Positions 26,159 through 36,446 of a stretch of 64,000 nucleotides of DNA are shown here, one piece after another; positions within the stretch are counted from its first letter, which is position 1, and every line of letters starts with the position of its first letter. The stretch spans positions 1-64,000 of the forward strand of contig NZ_JAAKZV010000016.1 of NCBI RefSeq assembly GCF_011044975.1, in the 5' to 3' direction. Under the pieces are notes generated by a model, which saw only the letters and a program-made list of their open reading frames with translations, was not told the origin of the DNA and ran no database searches. The position numbers were made by a program, and so were the translations under genes. This DNA is from Streptomyces coryli (lineage in GTDB: Bacteria; Actinomycetota; Actinomycetes; Streptomycetales; Streptomycetaceae).

Positions 26159-26965
26159 GTGGACACGGTCGGTGAGCTCCTGCGGCAATGGCGGCATCGC
26201 CGACGCCTCAGCCAGCTCGATCTGGCGCTCGCGGCCGACGTCTCGGCGCGGCACGTCAGCCTGGTCGAGACCGGGAAGAGCAATCCGAGCGCGGACATGG
26301 TGCTGCGGCTGGCCGACCAGCTCGACGTACCGCTGCGGGAGCGCAACCGGCTGCTGCTGGCGGCGGGCTTCGCGCCGCGCTACGCCGAGCGGCCGCTCAC
26401 CGACGACGCGCTGGCGGCGGCCCGGGAGGCGGTCGAGCGGGTGCTGCGCGCGCATGAGCCGTATCCGGCGCTGGCCTTCGATCGCCGGTGGAACATTCTG
26501 CTGGCCAATCGCGCGATCGAGCCGTTCTTCGGGCAGGTCGACCCTGAATTGCTGCGGCCGCCGGTCAATCTGCTGCGGCTGGGCCTCGACCCGCGCGGAT
26601 TCGCGCCCATGGTCGTCAATCTCGACGATGTCCGGACGGTGTTCGGAGCCCGGGTCAGGCGGCAGCTCGCCGTCAGCCCCGATCCCGAACTCGCCGCGCT
26701 CCACGACGAATTGCTGGGCACCGCCGACGAGGAGCCCGCGCACCGCACGTCCGACACCGGCGTCGTGATCCCGATGATCATCCGCATCGACGGCCGCGAG
26801 CTGCGGCTGTTCTCGACCATCACCACCTTCGGCACGCCGATGGACATCACCCTGGACGAGGTGGCGATCGAGTCGTACTACCCGGCGGACGCGGCAAGCG
26901 CCGCCTACTTCACCCCGCTCCCCCGAACCGCTCCCGGAGCTCCACTTTCCGTACCTTTCCGCTGA
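26159..26965 (+). CDS. XRE-family regulator with MmyB-like ligand domain
   Basis: A 268-residue protein. Helix-turn-helix at about residues 7-60 ([29 protein letters not shown]), then a PAS-like MmyB ligand domain ([15 protein letters not shown]...). Such proteins are abundant in Streptomyces and often control a neighbouring oxidoreductase or transporter gene. Here the divergent SnoaL-like gene is the nearest candidate. GTG start. The last 56 bases overlap the convergent ligase gene. Confidence 0.9.
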   Translation: MDTVGELLRQWRHRRRLSQLDLALAADVSARHVSLVETGKSNPSADMVLRLADQLDVPLRERNRLLLAAGFAPRYAERPLTDDALAAAREAVERVLRAHEPYPALAFDRRWNILLANRAIEPFFGQVDPELLRPPVNLLRLGLDPRGFAPMVVNLDDVRTVFGARVRRQLAVSPDPELAALHDELLGTADEEPAHRTSDTGVVIPMIIRIDGRELRLFSTITTFGTPMDITLDEVAIESYYPADAASAAYFTPLPRTAPGAPLSVPFR

Positions 26966-28523
26966 CCGTCATCGGGAAGGAGTCGACCACCTCCAGGAGC
27001 CGCGGCACCTTGTAGTGGGCGAGGCGGCCGCGGCAGAAGTCGGCGACCTCGTCCAGGGTCAGCCCGTCCGCGCCCTCGCGGAGGATGACGCAGGCCAGGA
27101 TCTCCTCGCCGTATTTGGCGTCCGGCACCCCGACCACCTGCACGTCGGCGATCTTGGGGTGTCCGTACAGGAACTCCTCGATCTCCCGCGGGTAGACGTT
27201 CTCGCCCCCGCGGATGATCATGTCTTTGATGCGGCCGACGATCTCGAGATAGCCGTCGTCGCGCATCACGGCCAGGTCCCCGGTGTGCATCCACCGCCCC
27301 GCGTCGATCACTTCGCGGGTGCGTTCCGGCTGGTCCCAGTAGCCGAGCATCACGCTGTAGCCACGCGTGCACAGCTCGCCTGAGGTGCCGCGGGGGACGG
27401 TGACCCCCGTCGCCGGATCGGTCACCTTGACCTCGATATGCGGGAGCACCCGGCCGACGGTCGACGTCCGGTGCTCCAGGTCGTCCTCGATGCGGGTCTG
27501 GGTGGATACGGGCGACGTCTCGGTCATGCCGTAACAGATGGACACCTCGGACATGTGCATCTCGGCGACCACCCGCTTCATCACCTCGACCGGGCACGGC
27601 GAGCCGGCCATGATGCCCGTACGGAGCGAGCCCAGGTCGTACGACGCGAAGTCCGGCAACCCGAGCTCGGCGATGAACATCGTGGGCACGCCGTAGAGCG
27701 AGGTGCAGCGCTCCTGCTCGACGGCGCGCAGGGTGGCGACCGGGTCGAAGGCCGGGGCCGGGATCACCATGCAGGCGCCGTGGCTGGTGGCGGCCAGATT
27801 GCCCATGACCATGCCGAAGCAGTGGTAGAAGGGCACGGGTATGCAGATCCGGTCGGACTCGTCGTAAGCGATCGTCTCGCCCACGAAATAGCCGTTGTTG
27901 AGGATGTTGTGGTGCGACAGCGTCGCGCCCTTGGGGAAGCCGGTCGTGCCCGAGGTGTACTGGATGTTGACCGGGTCGTCGCAGGACAGCTCCGCCGCGC
28001 GGGCTCGCACCGCGTCGCCGGGCACCTCCGCGCCGGCCGCGACCAGCCGCTCCCAGCTCGGGTCCCCGATGAAGACGACCTCATGCAGCGCCGGACAGCC
28101 GCCGCGGACCTCGGCCACCATCCCGCGGTAGTCGCTCGCCTTGTACGCGGTGGACGCCACCAGCACGGACACCCCGGCCTGCTTGAGCACATACTCCAGC
28201 TCGTGCACCCGGTACGCCGGATTGATGTTCACCATGACCGCGCCGATCCGCGCCGTCGCGTACTGGATCAGCACCCACTCCGGGCAGTTGACCGCCCAGA
28301 TGCCCACCCGGTCGCCCTTGCCGACGCCGTATCCGAGCAGCCCGCGCGCCACCTCGTCGACCGCGACGGCGAATTCGGCATACGTCCAGCGGCGCCCGCT
28401 CTCCACGTCCACCAGCGCGTCCCGCTCCGGGAAGGCGGCGACGGCCCGGTCCAGATTGGCGCCGATCGTGTCCCCGAGCAGCGGGGTGGTGCCGGTGCCG
28501 GACGCGTACGACAGGGCGCTCAT
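26910..28523 (-). CDS. Acyl-CoA synthetase (AMP-dependent, FadD-like)
   Basis: A 537-residue ANL-superfamily enzyme that activates a carboxylic acid through an acyl-adenylate to its CoA ester. The AMP-binding P-loop [30 protein letters not shown], the hinge [16 protein letters not shown] and the C-terminal catalytic lysine in [13 protein letters not shown] are all present. The ATG overlaps the stop of the upstream ligase gene (ATGA). The pair sits divergent to a GAF-LuxR regulator. Medium- to long-chain fatty acids are likely substrates, but specificity is not visible. Confidence 0.92.
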   Translation of the reverse strand: MSALSYASGTGTTPLLGDTIGANLDRAVAAFPERDALVDVESGRRWTYAEFAVAVDEVARGLLGYGVGKGDRVGIWAVNCPEWVLIQYATARIGAVMVNINPAYRVHELEYVLKQAGVSVLVASTAYKASDYRGMVAEVRGGCPALHEVVFIGDPSWERLVAAGAEVPGDAVRARAAELSCDDPVNIQYTSGTTGFPKGATLSHHNILNNGYFVGETIAYDESDRICIPVPFYHCFGMVMGNLAATSHGACMVIPAPAFDPVATLRAVEQERCTSLYGVPTMFIAELGLPDFASYDLGSLRTGIMAGSPCPVEVMKRVVAEMHMSEVSICYGMTETSPVSTQTRIEDDLEHRTSTVGRVLPHIEVKVTDPATGVTVPRGTSGELCTRGYSVMLGYWDQPERTREVIDAGRWMHTGDLAVMRDDGYLEIVGRIKDMIIRGGENVYPREIEEFLYGHPKIADVQVVGVPDAKYGEEILACVILREGADGLTLDEVADFCRGRLAHYKVPRLLEVVDSFPMTVSGKVRKVELRERFGGAG

Positions 28524-30208
28524 GTGTGGTCCTCCTCGCGGTACTCGGCCGCCGAGCCGGCCGCCGTCGCCTCGCGCAGCTGCACCCGGCGGATCTTGCC
28601 GGACACGGTCTTGGGCAGTTCGGCGAACTCCAGCCGCCGCACCCGCTTGTACGGCGCCAGCACCGCGCGCGAGTGCGCGAACAGCTCCTTCGCGGTGTCG
28701 GCTCCCGGCTCGTAACCGGCCGCCAGCACCACATACGCCTTCGGCACGGCGAGCCGCACCGGGTCGGGCGCGGGCACGACGGCCGCCTCGGCGACGGCGG
28801 GGTGCTCCAGCAGGGCGCTTTCGAGCTCGAAGGGGCTGATCTTGTAGTCGGAGGCTTTGAAGACGTCATCGGCCCGCCCCACGTAGGTGACGTAACCCTC
28901 GGCGTCCCGCGCCCCGATGTCCCCGGTCCGGTAGTAGCCGCCGGCCATCGCGTCCGCCGTGCGCTCCGGATCGCCGTGGTAGCCGGCGAGCAGGCCGACC
29001 GGGCGGGTGGACAGGTCGAGGCAGATCTCGCCCTCGTCGGCGGGCTCGCCCGTCACCGGGTCGAGCAGGACGATGTCGAAGCCGGGGGTGGGACGGCCCA
29101 TCGAGCCGGGCTTGAGCGGCTGGCCCGGGGTGTTGGCGATCTGCACGGCGGTCTCGGTCTGGCCGAAGCCGTCGCGGATGGTGATGTCCCAGGCGCGGCG
29201 GACGGTCTCGATCACCTCGGGGTTGAGTGGCTCGCCGGCGGCGACGACCTCGCGCGGCGGGGTCTTGAGCGCGGTCAGGTCGGACTGGATGAGCATGCGC
29301 CATACGGTCGGCGGCGCGCAGAAGGTGGTGACGCCCGCGGCCTCCATGGCCGCCAGCAGCTTGCCGGCGTCGAAGCGCGTGTAGTTGTAGAGGAAGACCG
29401 TCGCCTCGGCGTTCCAGGGGGCGAAGAGGTTGGACCAGGCGTGCTTGGCCCAGCCGGGCGAGGAGATGTTGAGGTGCACGTCGCCGGGCCGGAGGCCGAT
29501 CCAGTACATCGTCGCCAGATGCCCGACCGGATACGAGACGTGGGTGTGCTCGACCAGCTTCGGCTGGGCGGTCGTGCCCGAGGTGAAGTAGAGCATCAGG
29601 GTGTCGTCGGCCGCCGTCGGCCCGTCGGGCGTGAAGCCGGCGTCCGCGGTGAACGCGTCGTCGAAGTCCCGCCAGCCGGCGACCGGTTGCGCGCCGGCGG
29701 GCTTGACGGCGATCCGGGTGTAGTCGCCCGGCACCTCGTCGAACTTGGCCGTGTCCGCGGCCCGTACGATCACATGCCGCGCCGCGCCGCGGTCGATCCG
29801 GTCGCGCAGGTCGGCGGGGCCGAGCAGCGGGGTGGCGGGGATGACTACGGCGCGCAGCTTCATGGCGGCGAGGGCGGTCATCCACAGTTCCTGCTGGTTG
29901 CCGAGCATGACGACGATGCGGTCGTCGGCGCGGACGCCCTGGGCGCGCAGCCAGTTGGCCACCTGGTCGGAGCGTACGGCCATCTCGCCGTACGAGATCG
30001 TGATCTCGCTGCCGTCCTCCTCGACGATGTGCAGCGCGGTGCGGCCGTTGCCGTGCGCGATCCGGTCGAACCAGTCCAGGGCCCAGTTGAAGCGCTCGGG
30101 CCGGGGCCAGCTGAAGCCGGCGCGGGCGGCCTCGTAATCCTCCCGGTGGCTCAGCAGGAAGTCCCTGGCTGCGCGGAACTCCTCCGTCGCCTCGTTTCGC
30201 TCGGTCAC
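28520..30208 (-). CDS. Acyl-CoA synthetase (acetyl/medium-chain type)
   Basis: A 562-residue ANL enzyme of the acetyl-CoA synthetase/medium-chain ACSM branch. It carries [17 protein letters not shown], the [14 protein letters not shown] motif, [26 protein letters not shown] and lysine in [14 protein letters not shown]. First gene of a two-ligase operon and coupled to the next by ATGA. The two enzymes differ enough to suggest different chain lengths. Confidence 0.92.
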   Translation of the reverse strand: MTERNEATEEFRAARDFLLSHREDYEAARAGFSWPRPERFNWALDWFDRIAHGNGRTALHIVEEDGSEITISYGEMAVRSDQVANWLRAQGVRADDRIVVMLGNQQELWMTALAAMKLRAVVIPATPLLGPADLRDRIDRGAARHVIVRAADTAKFDEVPGDYTRIAVKPAGAQPVAGWRDFDDAFTADAGFTPDGPTAADDTLMLYFTSGTTAQPKLVEHTHVSYPVGHLATMYWIGLRPGDVHLNISSPGWAKHAWSNLFAPWNAEATVFLYNYTRFDAGKLLAAMEAAGVTTFCAPPTVWRMLIQSDLTALKTPPREVVAAGEPLNPEVIETVRRAWDITIRDGFGQTETAVQIANTPGQPLKPGSMGRPTPGFDIVLLDPVTGEPADEGEICLDLSTRPVGLLAGYHGDPERTADAMAGGYYRTGDIGARDAEGYVTYVGRADDVFKASDYKISPFELESALLEHPAVAEAAVVPAPDPVRLAVPKAYVVLAAGYEPGADTAKELFAHSRAVLAPYKRVRRLEFAELPKTVSGKIRRVQLREATAAGSAAEYREEDHT

Positions 30209-30307
30209 GGGCCCTCCTCAACGGTGGTGCGGCTCCGTAGCATCGTCGGCGCTGGGTGCCGTACGTCACTACCCCCGGATGGGGGTGGAAGCCGAGGGGA
30301 GTCGCTG

Positions 30308-31132
30308 GTGCCGGACACGGGCGAGGCCGGTGAGATCCGCGCGGCGCTGCTGCAGCTGCGGCGGAGCAGCGGGCTGCCGGTGTCCTTCGGCGGGCTGCTG
30401 GCCGGCGGCGGGCGGCAGCTACGGCTCAGCGAGTTCGCGGGCACCCGCTCCGACGCGCTCCGCGGCCTCGGCGTCGGCCACGGCAACGGCCTCGGCGGCA
30501 AGGCGATCGCGCTCTCCCGGCCGTGCGCGGTAACGGACTACGCGGCGGCGCGCACCATCAGCCACGAATACGACACCGCGGTGTCGGCTGAGGGCCTGCG
30601 CGCGGTCCTCGCCGTGCCGGTGGTGGTACGGGGCCGGGTGCGGGCGGTGCTGTACGGCGCGCTCCGCGAGTCCCTGCAGCTCGGCGACCGCACCCTCACC
30701 GCCGCCGTGGAGACGGCCCGCGACCTGGAGCAGGCGCTGGCGGTGCGGGAGGAGACCCGGCGGCTGCTGGCGGCGGCCGCCCGCCCGGCGACGGCTCCGG
30801 CGGCGTGGGAGGAGGTCCGCGACACCCACCGCGAGCTGCGAGCACTGGCCCCACGCATCACGGACACGGGCCTGCGCGACGAACTGCTGGCGCTGTGCGA
30901 CCGATTGGCGGCGGCCCGCACGGGCCCTGCGGCGGGCGTCTCACTGGCGGCACGCGAGCTGGACGTGCTGGCGTGCGTGGCGGGCGGCGCCACGAACGCG
31001 ACGGCGGCGGAGCACCTGGGCGTACGCCCGGAAACGGTAAAGAGCTACCTACGCTCGGCAATGCGCAAACTGGGCGCCCACACCCGCCTGGAGGCAGTCA
31101 CGGCCGCGCGACGGGCGGGGCTGCTGCCGTAG
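30308..31132 (+). CDS. GAF domain-containing LuxR-family regulator
   Basis: A 274-residue regulator. A GAF-like domain covers about residues 5-135 (SFGGLLAGGGRQLRLSEFAG, AVTDYAAARTISHEYD, AVLAVPVVVRGRVRAVLYGA), then a helical linker, then a LuxR HTH (SLAARELDVLACVAGGATNATAAEHLGVRPETVKSYL). This is the AraC-independent type often found next to acyl-CoA ligase genes in Actinobacteria, here divergent from two of them. The GTG start is chosen for its GAGGGGA site. The 3' end overlaps the convergent peptidase gene by 35 bases. Confidence 0.88.
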   Translation: MPDTGEAGEIRAALLQLRRSSGLPVSFGGLLAGGGRQLRLSEFAGTRSDALRGLGVGHGNGLGGKAIALSRPCAVTDYAAARTISHEYDTAVSAEGLRAVLAVPVVVRGRVRAVLYGALRESLQLGDRTLTAAVETARDLEQALAVREETRRLLAAAARPATAPAAWEEVRDTHRELRALAPRITDTGLRDELLALCDRLAAARTGPAAGVSLAARELDVLACVAGGATNATAAEHLGVRPETVKSYLRSAMRKLGAHTRLEAVTAARRAGLLP

Positions 31133-31844
31133 GGACGAGCAGACGACAGGACTGGGCGTACTCCTCGGCTCCGCCCTCCCCGTCCGGCTCCACCCGATAC
31201 AGCCGGGCCTGAGGCGTGCGCGTCACCGAGTCCGTCAACCGCCCGTCGGTGAAGAGGGCACCGACTCCATCCTCCACAGCCCAACCGGCCGGAAGCGCGC
31301 CCCGTGCCACGGCCGCTCGGTAGGACGATCGCCGGCCCGGCTCACTGTCGTAGTGGGGACAGACCGAACCGGACAGCAGCGCCAATCCATCAGAGAGATG
31401 CGTCAACGGTCCGAAGGAGTCCGTAAGCGAGCCCTCTGCCCAGCAGTTGGCGCCGGCGCTGATCCCGCACAGCAGGACGCCGTGATCGAAGGCCTCACGC
31501 AGGAGCCGGTCCACACTGTGCGCACGCCAGACAGCCAACAGATTCGCGGTGTTCCCCCCACCCACGTAGATGACGTCCTGACCGAGCAGGAACGCTCGCA
31601 GCGCGTCGTCATCCAGCTCCCGTCGAAACAGGTGCAGAACGGCGGCCTCACAAGCACGTGCCTGAAACGCCGCATGGAACTGGCCTACGTAGTCGGGGGC
31701 ATCACCACTGGCGGTCGGCACGAAGCACACCTTGGGCCGGGGAGCACGCACCTGACCGAGCACCCAGTCATCCAGCAGGCCATCATCGTCAGTGGAGAAG
31801 CCGCCCCCAAGGAGGGCCAAGCGACGTTCCCGGATGGCAGCCAT
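31098..31844 (-). CDS. Peptidase E-like (S51) / type 1 glutamine amidotransferase-like protein
   Basis: A 248-residue protein. The nucleophile S129 lies in LLCGISAGANCW, preceded by the family motif YVGGGNTANLLAVW. CFVPTASGD and a late HYDSEPGRR also fit dipeptidase E, which cleaves Asp-X dipeptides. Length is near normal for the family (about 230-240). Confidence 0.85.
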   Translation of the reverse strand: MAAIRERRLALLGGGFSTDDDGLLDDWVLGQVRAPRPKVCFVPTASGDAPDYVGQFHAAFQARACEAAVLHLFRRELDDDALRAFLLGQDVIYVGGGNTANLLAVWRAHSVDRLLREAFDHGVLLCGISAGANCWAEGSLTDSFGPLTHLSDGLALLSGSVCPHYDSEPGRRSSYRAAVARGALPAGWAVEDGVGALFTDGRLTDSVTRTPQARLYRVEPDGEGGAEEYAQSCRLLVPTAAAPPVARP

Positions 31845-31909
31845 GCAGTCGCCTCTTCAGTGGGTCGAACGACCAAGGTAGCTCTACAGCCGTCTTGGAG
31901 AATGCCCGC

Positions 31910-32214
31910 ATGAGCCTGGATGGTGCGTGGCATTGTGCCCTGGGGGTGGTCGGTCACATCGCGCATGCGGAGATCAACGCGCTGGCATCGCTTCCGCCCG
32001 TGCGCCACTACGAGGGCCCACGCCGCAGGCACGACGACGGCCACTGACGGTGCTGAGCCCGTTCTGGCTGAACAGCGGCGAGGCCTCCCCGACCTCTACG
32101 AGACCGCCCCCCCATCAAGCAACTGAAGACCTGTTCCGCCGACTCAAGAATGTGTCTGCTGATGTCGAGGAAGCCATCGAAGCCGTCCGCGTTGTACGCG
32201 CTCGTTCCGGGTGA
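31910..32214 (+). pseudogene. Possible remnant of a nucleoside/cytidine deaminase-like gene
   Basis: A 45-codon reading (31910-32047) contains GHIAHAEINALASLPPVRHY, which resembles the zinc-binding HAE segment of nucleoside deaminases, but the PCxxC half and most of the fold are missing. Further in-frame fragments up to 32214 shift frame. GGAG precedes the ATG. I read this as a decayed gene. A small unrelated ORF is the alternative. The 379 bases between the peptidase and acetyltransferase genes otherwise hold nothing recognisable. Confidence 0.35.
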
Positions 32215-32223
32215 CTGCACGGG

Positions 32224-32712
32224 TCAGGCGCGCACGACCCGCTTGGTGTAGCGATGGATCTCGACCGGCAGTGTGCCCTCGCCCGCGACCGCCTCGTATG
32301 GGTGGGGGCCCTCGTCGTGCCAGCCGTGGCGGGTGTAGAAGTGGCGGGCGCGGGTGTTGCCGGGGACTACTGCTAGCCAGATTTCTTCGTGGCCGGCTTT
32401 TGCCAGGTGTTCCTCTGCCGCCGTGAGGAGTTGGGCGGCGAGGCCCGTGCCGCGGTGGGCGCGGTCGACGAAGATCTGCTCGAGCTCCGCGCCATCGGTC
32501 ATGAAGAAGCCGGCTACGGTGCCGTCCACCTCGATGAGGATCGTGTCGCCGACGCGCTCTCCCGCGCGCGTGCGGAAGGACTCCTCCGTCCTGGCCGCGG
32601 CCAGTTCGGCGTCGACGTGGTCGCGCATGCCGTCGTCCCAGCCCTCGCGCCAGATGGTGGCGACGGCAGGGGCGTCGGCCGGGCGGGCGGGGCGCAGGAC
32701 GGGTGCGGCCAC
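32224..32712 (-). CDS. GNAT family N-acetyltransferase
   Basis: A 162-residue acetyltransferase with LRPARPADAPAVATIW, the acetyl-CoA loop IFVDRAHRGTGLAAQLL and NTRARHFYTRHGW. It follows the ligase gene start region by a short gap on the same strand. The substrate is unknown. Confidence 0.9.
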   Translation of the reverse strand: MAAPVLRPARPADAPAVATIWREGWDDGMRDHVDAELAAARTEESFRTRAGERVGDTILIEVDGTVAGFFMTDGAELEQIFVDRAHRGTGLAAQLLTAAEEHLAKAGHEEIWLAVVPGNTRARHFYTRHGWHDEGPHPYEAVAGEGTLPVEIHRYTKRVVRA

Positions 32713-32742
32713 GGTGGTTGCCTCCTGAGGGTTGTTACGTCG

Positions 32743-34293
32743 TCAGCTGACGCCGCGGTCGCGGCCCGCCCAGTATGGCTGCCGGAGCTTGAACTTCTGG
32801 ATCTTGCCGGTGGCGGTGCGCGGGATGGCGTCGCGGAATTCGACCGAGGTGGGGGCCTTGTAGCGGGCCAGCCGTTCCTTGCAGTGCGCGATCAGCTCCG
32901 CCTCGTCGACCGCGTCCGCATCGCCGTCCGCCGCGAGGACCACCAGCGCCTTGATGGTCTCGCCCCACTTCTCGTCCGGCACGCCGATCACCGCGACCTC
33001 GGCGACCGCCGGGTGGCTGAAGAGCACGTCCTCGACCTCGATCGACGACACGTTCTCGCCACCGGTGATGATCACGTCCTTCTTCCGGTCGGAGATCGTC
33101 AGATGGCCGTCGCCGGGGTCGAGCGTGCCGCCGTCGCCCGTGTGGAACCAGCCGTCCTCCAGCGCCGCCGCCGTCTCCTCGGGCTTCTCCCAGTAGCCGT
33201 CGAGCACGACATTCGAGCGCGCGAGCACCTCCCCGGACTCGGCGACCTTCAGCTTGACGCCGAGCGCCGGCAGCCCGGCCCGGGAGAGCTTGCGGGCGCG
33301 CTCCTCCGCCGGGAGGTGGTCGTCGGCCGGCTGCGTGCGGTTGAAGGTGAGCAGCGGCGAGGTCTCGGTCAGGCCGTAGATCTGCATGAACTGCCAGCCC
33401 AGCTCCTCCTCGACCCGCTGGATGGTCTTGCTCGGCGGCGGCGCGCCCGCGCACACGACCCGTACCTGATCGCGCCCGGGGATCTCGCCCTGCCAGGACG
33501 CGGCCGCGTCCAGCACGGTGTTCCACACCGCGGGCGCCCCGCACATCAGCGTCACGCCGTGCTCGTCCACCCGGCGCAGGATCTCGGCGCCGTCGACCTT
33601 GCGCAGCGCGACCTGCTTGACGCCGAGGCCCGCCATCACGAAGGGCATGCCCCACCCGTTGCAGTGGAACATCGGCAGCGTGTGCATGTAGACATCGCGC
33701 TCCCAGGCCCGCGTGTGCAGGCCGAAGGTCAGGCCGTTGACCCAGATGTTGCGGTGGGTCAGCTGCACGCCCTTCGGCCTGGCGGTGGTCCCCGAGGTGT
33801 AGTTGATCGTCGCGGTGGCGTCCTCGTCGGGGTGCGACCAGGGGCGCGGCTGCACGCCGAAGCGCATCAGCTCGGTCTCGGTCTGCTCGCCGAGTACGAA
33901 GCGGTGCCGGGCCTTGACCCCGGACAGCGCGTCGTCCAGCTCGGGGTCCACGAGCAGCACCGAGGCGCCGCTCTGCTGCACGACGTACTGCACCTCGTCG
34001 GGCTGCAGCCGGAAGTTCACCGGTACGGCGATCCGCCCGCTCATCGGCACCGCGAAGAGCAGCTCCAGCAGCCGCGCCGAGTTGTGCGACACGACGGCGA
34101 CCCGCTCGCCCTCCCGCACCCCCAGCGCGTCGAGCCCGGCCTGCCAGGCCCGCACCCGTTCGCCCAGCCGTCCGTACGTCGAATCCGGTACGGGCGGCGC
34201 CGGTTGCAGCGGCTCGTCGATCACTCCGGGGCTGCGGGCGAAGCCCAGCTCCGCCCGCTCCAGGAAGTCGGTGATCGTCATCGGAACCCGCAT
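32743..34293 (-). CDS. Acyl-CoA synthetase (AMP-binding, long-chain type)
   Basis: A 516-residue ANL enzyme with NYTSGTTARPKGVQLTHRN, QIYGLTETSPLL, GYWEKPEETAAALEDGWFHTGD, the hinge DRKKDVIITGGENVSSIEVE and lysine in RTATGKIQKFKLRQ. The start at 34293 (MRVPMTITDF) is supported by AGGGGAG. A reading 22 codons longer is not. It is the third acyl-CoA ligase in an 8-kb stretch, followed on the same strand by an acetyltransferase gene. Confidence 0.92.
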   Translation of the reverse strand: MRVPMTITDFLERAELGFARSPGVIDEPLQPAPPVPDSTYGRLGERVRAWQAGLDALGVREGERVAVVSHNSARLLELLFAVPMSGRIAVPVNFRLQPDEVQYVVQQSGASVLLVDPELDDALSGVKARHRFVLGEQTETELMRFGVQPRPWSHPDEDATATINYTSGTTARPKGVQLTHRNIWVNGLTFGLHTRAWERDVYMHTLPMFHCNGWGMPFVMAGLGVKQVALRKVDGAEILRRVDEHGVTLMCGAPAVWNTVLDAAASWQGEIPGRDQVRVVCAGAPPPSKTIQRVEEELGWQFMQIYGLTETSPLLTFNRTQPADDHLPAEERARKLSRAGLPALGVKLKVAESGEVLARSNVVLDGYWEKPEETAAALEDGWFHTGDGGTLDPGDGHLTISDRKKDVIITGGENVSSIEVEDVLFSHPAVAEVAVIGVPDEKWGETIKALVVLAADGDADAVDEAELIAHCKERLARYKAPTSVEFRDAIPRTATGKIQKFKLRQPYWAGRDRGVS

Positions 34294-34383
34294 CAGAACT
34301 CCCCTACGCCGTGTCCGCTGCCGCCACTCCGCAGCATCGTGCGACGGCGGCCACCTCATCGGCTACCCCCGAACAGGGGTGGA

Positions 34384-34845
34384 TCAACGGGCAGTCGGCT
34401 CCGGCGGCGCGGATTCCAGCAGCTCCTTCGCCGCCCGGTGGCTGAGCGGGGCGCCCTTGCGGGCGATCCGCCGGATGCCGGGCGCCAGGGCGCGGCCGGG
34501 GCCGCGCCCCTCGAGTTCGAGTCCGAACGTCACCCGGGAGGCGGCGCCGTCGCGCAGCGGCTCGACGTCGATGGTGGCATGCGCCCGTACGGGCCCGTCG
34601 ATGCCGCGGCAGGCCCAGGCGTGCGGCGGCCGGCACTCGGTGATCCGCTGCGTACCGATGCGCTCCGAGCGCCCGACCCGGCGCGTCGTCGTGAACCGGA
34701 CGTCGACGGCCGGCTCGGCATCCGCCTCCATGCGCACGCTCACCACATCGCGCTGCCACTCGGGGAAGCGCCGCGGGTCGGTGACGTAAGCGAAGACCAC
34801 CTCGGGCGGCCGGTCGATCTCGATGGTGTTGACGATGGGGGGCAT
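34384..34845 (-). CDS. SRPBCC-family (polyketide cyclase/dehydrase-like) protein
   Basis: A 153-residue START/Bet v1-fold protein: NTIEIDRPPEVVFAYVTDPRRFPEWQRDVVSVRME is the classic opening strand, helix and loop. The C-terminal helix is PGIRRIARKGAPLSHRAAKELLE. It lies upstream of the acyl-CoA ligase gene by 90 bases and may be cotranscribed. It binds a hydrophobic ligand, identity unknown. Confidence 0.87.
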   Translation of the reverse strand: MPPIVNTIEIDRPPEVVFAYVTDPRRFPEWQRDVVSVRMEADAEPAVDVRFTTTRRVGRSERIGTQRITECRPPHAWACRGIDGPVRAHATIDVEPLRDGAASRVTFGLELEGRGPGRALAPGIRRIARKGAPLSHRAAKELLESAPPEPTAR

Positions 34846-34992
34846 CGCTTCTCCTCCTCCACGGTCAGGTCGGCTCTACGTGGATGACGGATCGCGGCGA
34901 GGGGATGTGACCGGCGAGCCGTTCCGCACCCCGGAAACCCGCGCTGAGCTGGTGGGATAGCAGGGTCGGCCACCCCCGCTTACGGTGGGATC

Positions 34993-35862
34993 ATGCGCGT
35001 GCGACACCTCGCGGCCTGCGCCTTCGCGCCGGTCCTCGTGGCCGGGCCGCTGCCCGCCGGGGCGGCGGGCGCCGCGGACGGCGTGAGCCAGTTTTCGTTC
35101 GGCAAGGCCGACCGTAGCCAGGCGCTGGCCTACTGGACGCCCGAGCGGATCAGGAAGGCCGACTCCGCCGCCAACGAAGGTGCCACGCCGCGCGGCCAAC
35201 ACCCCTGGAAGGGCCCGGAGATGAAGACGGTCGGCCGGCTCTTCTTCGTCAACGACAAGGGCGAGGACACCTGGTGCACCGCCACCTCCGTGTCCGCGCG
35301 CAACCGCTCCGTGGCGCTGACCGCCGCCCACTGCGTGCAGGTCCCTGCCTCGCCCGGCAACCACCACGTCTCCATGGTCTTCGTCCCCGGCTACCACAAG
35401 GGCGCCCGCCCGTACGGCACCTATGCCGTCCGCGCCGTCACGATGCCGCGCTCATGGGAGCAGGACGCGAAGACGGATGTCGCCGCGCTGGTGCTCGATA
35501 CGCACAAGGGGCGCCGGCTCGCGGACGCGGTCGGCGCGCAGCAGGTCGCCTTCCCCGGCAGACCGGCCGGCCGGGTCACGGTCTTCGGTTACCCGGACTC
35601 CCGCCCGGAGCAGGGCGAGCAGCTGGTCTCCTGCGACGCGGTCGCGAAGGCCGGCGCCGGACACACCCAGTCGGTCGCCTGCGGAGTCGCCGGCGGCGCG
35701 AGCGGCGGCCCCTGGCTGGCGCACTTCGACGCCAGGACCGGCAAGGGCACGGTGGCCGGGCTGACCAGCTTCGGCGATACGGCCACGAACAGCAGGACCA
35801 CCTCGGCGGAACTGCTCGGGCCGGCCGCCGAGCGGGTCTACGAGCGCGCGCAGGGGCTATGA
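34993..35862 (+). CDS. Secreted trypsin-like serine protease
   Basis: A 289-residue exported protein. A signal peptide occupies about residues 1-27 (RHLAACAFAPVLVAGPLPAGAAGA). The triad is H113 in LTAAHC (with C95 likely bonding to C114), D162 in KTDVAALVL and S237 in GGASGGPW. A second cysteine pair flanks C214 and C230. Similar peptidases are common in Streptomyces secretomes. The substrate is unknown. Confidence 0.9.
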   Translation: MRVRHLAACAFAPVLVAGPLPAGAAGAADGVSQFSFGKADRSQALAYWTPERIRKADSAANEGATPRGQHPWKGPEMKTVGRLFFVNDKGEDTWCTATSVSARNRSVALTAAHCVQVPASPGNHHVSMVFVPGYHKGARPYGTYAVRAVTMPRSWEQDAKTDVAALVLDTHKGRRLADAVGAQQVAFPGRPAGRVTVFGYPDSRPEQGEQLVSCDAVAKAGAGHTQSVACGVAGGASGGPWLAHFDARTGKGTVAGLTSFGDTATNSRTTSAELLGPAAERVYERAQGL

Positions 35863-35881
35863 GCCCCTGCGCCGCGCCGCA

Positions 35882-36355
35882 TCAGCCCCACTGGCCCGGT
35901 ACGTAGTCGCCGCCGGGGTTCTGCAGCATGACATTGCCGCGGTTGAAGGCGTTGATGACGGCGATCGCGGCCACGAGGGCGCCGAGCTGCTCCTCGTCGT
36001 AGTGCTTGGCCGCGCGGTCCCACACCTCGTCCGGGACACCGCCGGCCCCGTCGGCGATACGGGTGCCTTCCTCGGCCAGCTCCAGCGCGGCGCGCTCGGC
36101 CTCGGTGAAGACCTTGGCCTCGCGCCAGCCCGCGACCATGTTCAGGCGCTCCCAGGTCTCGCCGCCGGCGACGGCGTCCTTGGCGTGCATGTCGATGCAG
36201 ACCGAGCAGCTGTTGATCTGGCTGACGCGCAGCAGCACCAGCTCCACCGTCTGCCCCGGCAGCTCGGTGCCGGCGAGGGACTTGCTCGCGGCGATGATGT
36301 GCTTGAAGGCCTTGCTCAGGGCGGCGTTTCCAAAGAGGTCCAGACGCGGTTCCAT
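35882..36355 (-). CDS. Carboxymuconolactone decarboxylase/AhpD-like protein
   Basis: A 157-residue protein with the AhpD redox motif C50-S-V-C53 and H57 in NSCSVCIDMHAKD, in the family helical context (ELVLLRVSQIN). Such proteins are thiol-dependent peroxidase partners. The start at 36355 has a TGGAGC site. It lies 91 bases after the ECF sigma gene on the same strand. Proteins of this family are the usual partners of ECF41 sigma factors, but here the sigma factor looks like ECF42. Confidence 0.9.
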   Translation of the reverse strand: MEPRLDLFGNAALSKAFKHIIAASKSLAGTELPGQTVELVLLRVSQINSCSVCIDMHAKDAVAGGETWERLNMVAGWREAKVFTEAERAALELAEEGTRIADGAGGVPDEVWDRAAKHYDEEQLGALVAAIAVINAFNRGNVMLQNPGGDYVPGQWG

Positions 36356-36446
36356 GATCTGCTCCAGTGTCGTCGTTTGCGGTGACACCCCTAAGACGAC
36401 GCTGCTCCGCACCGTGTGACACGGGGCAGATGTGACCTGGGTCTCG

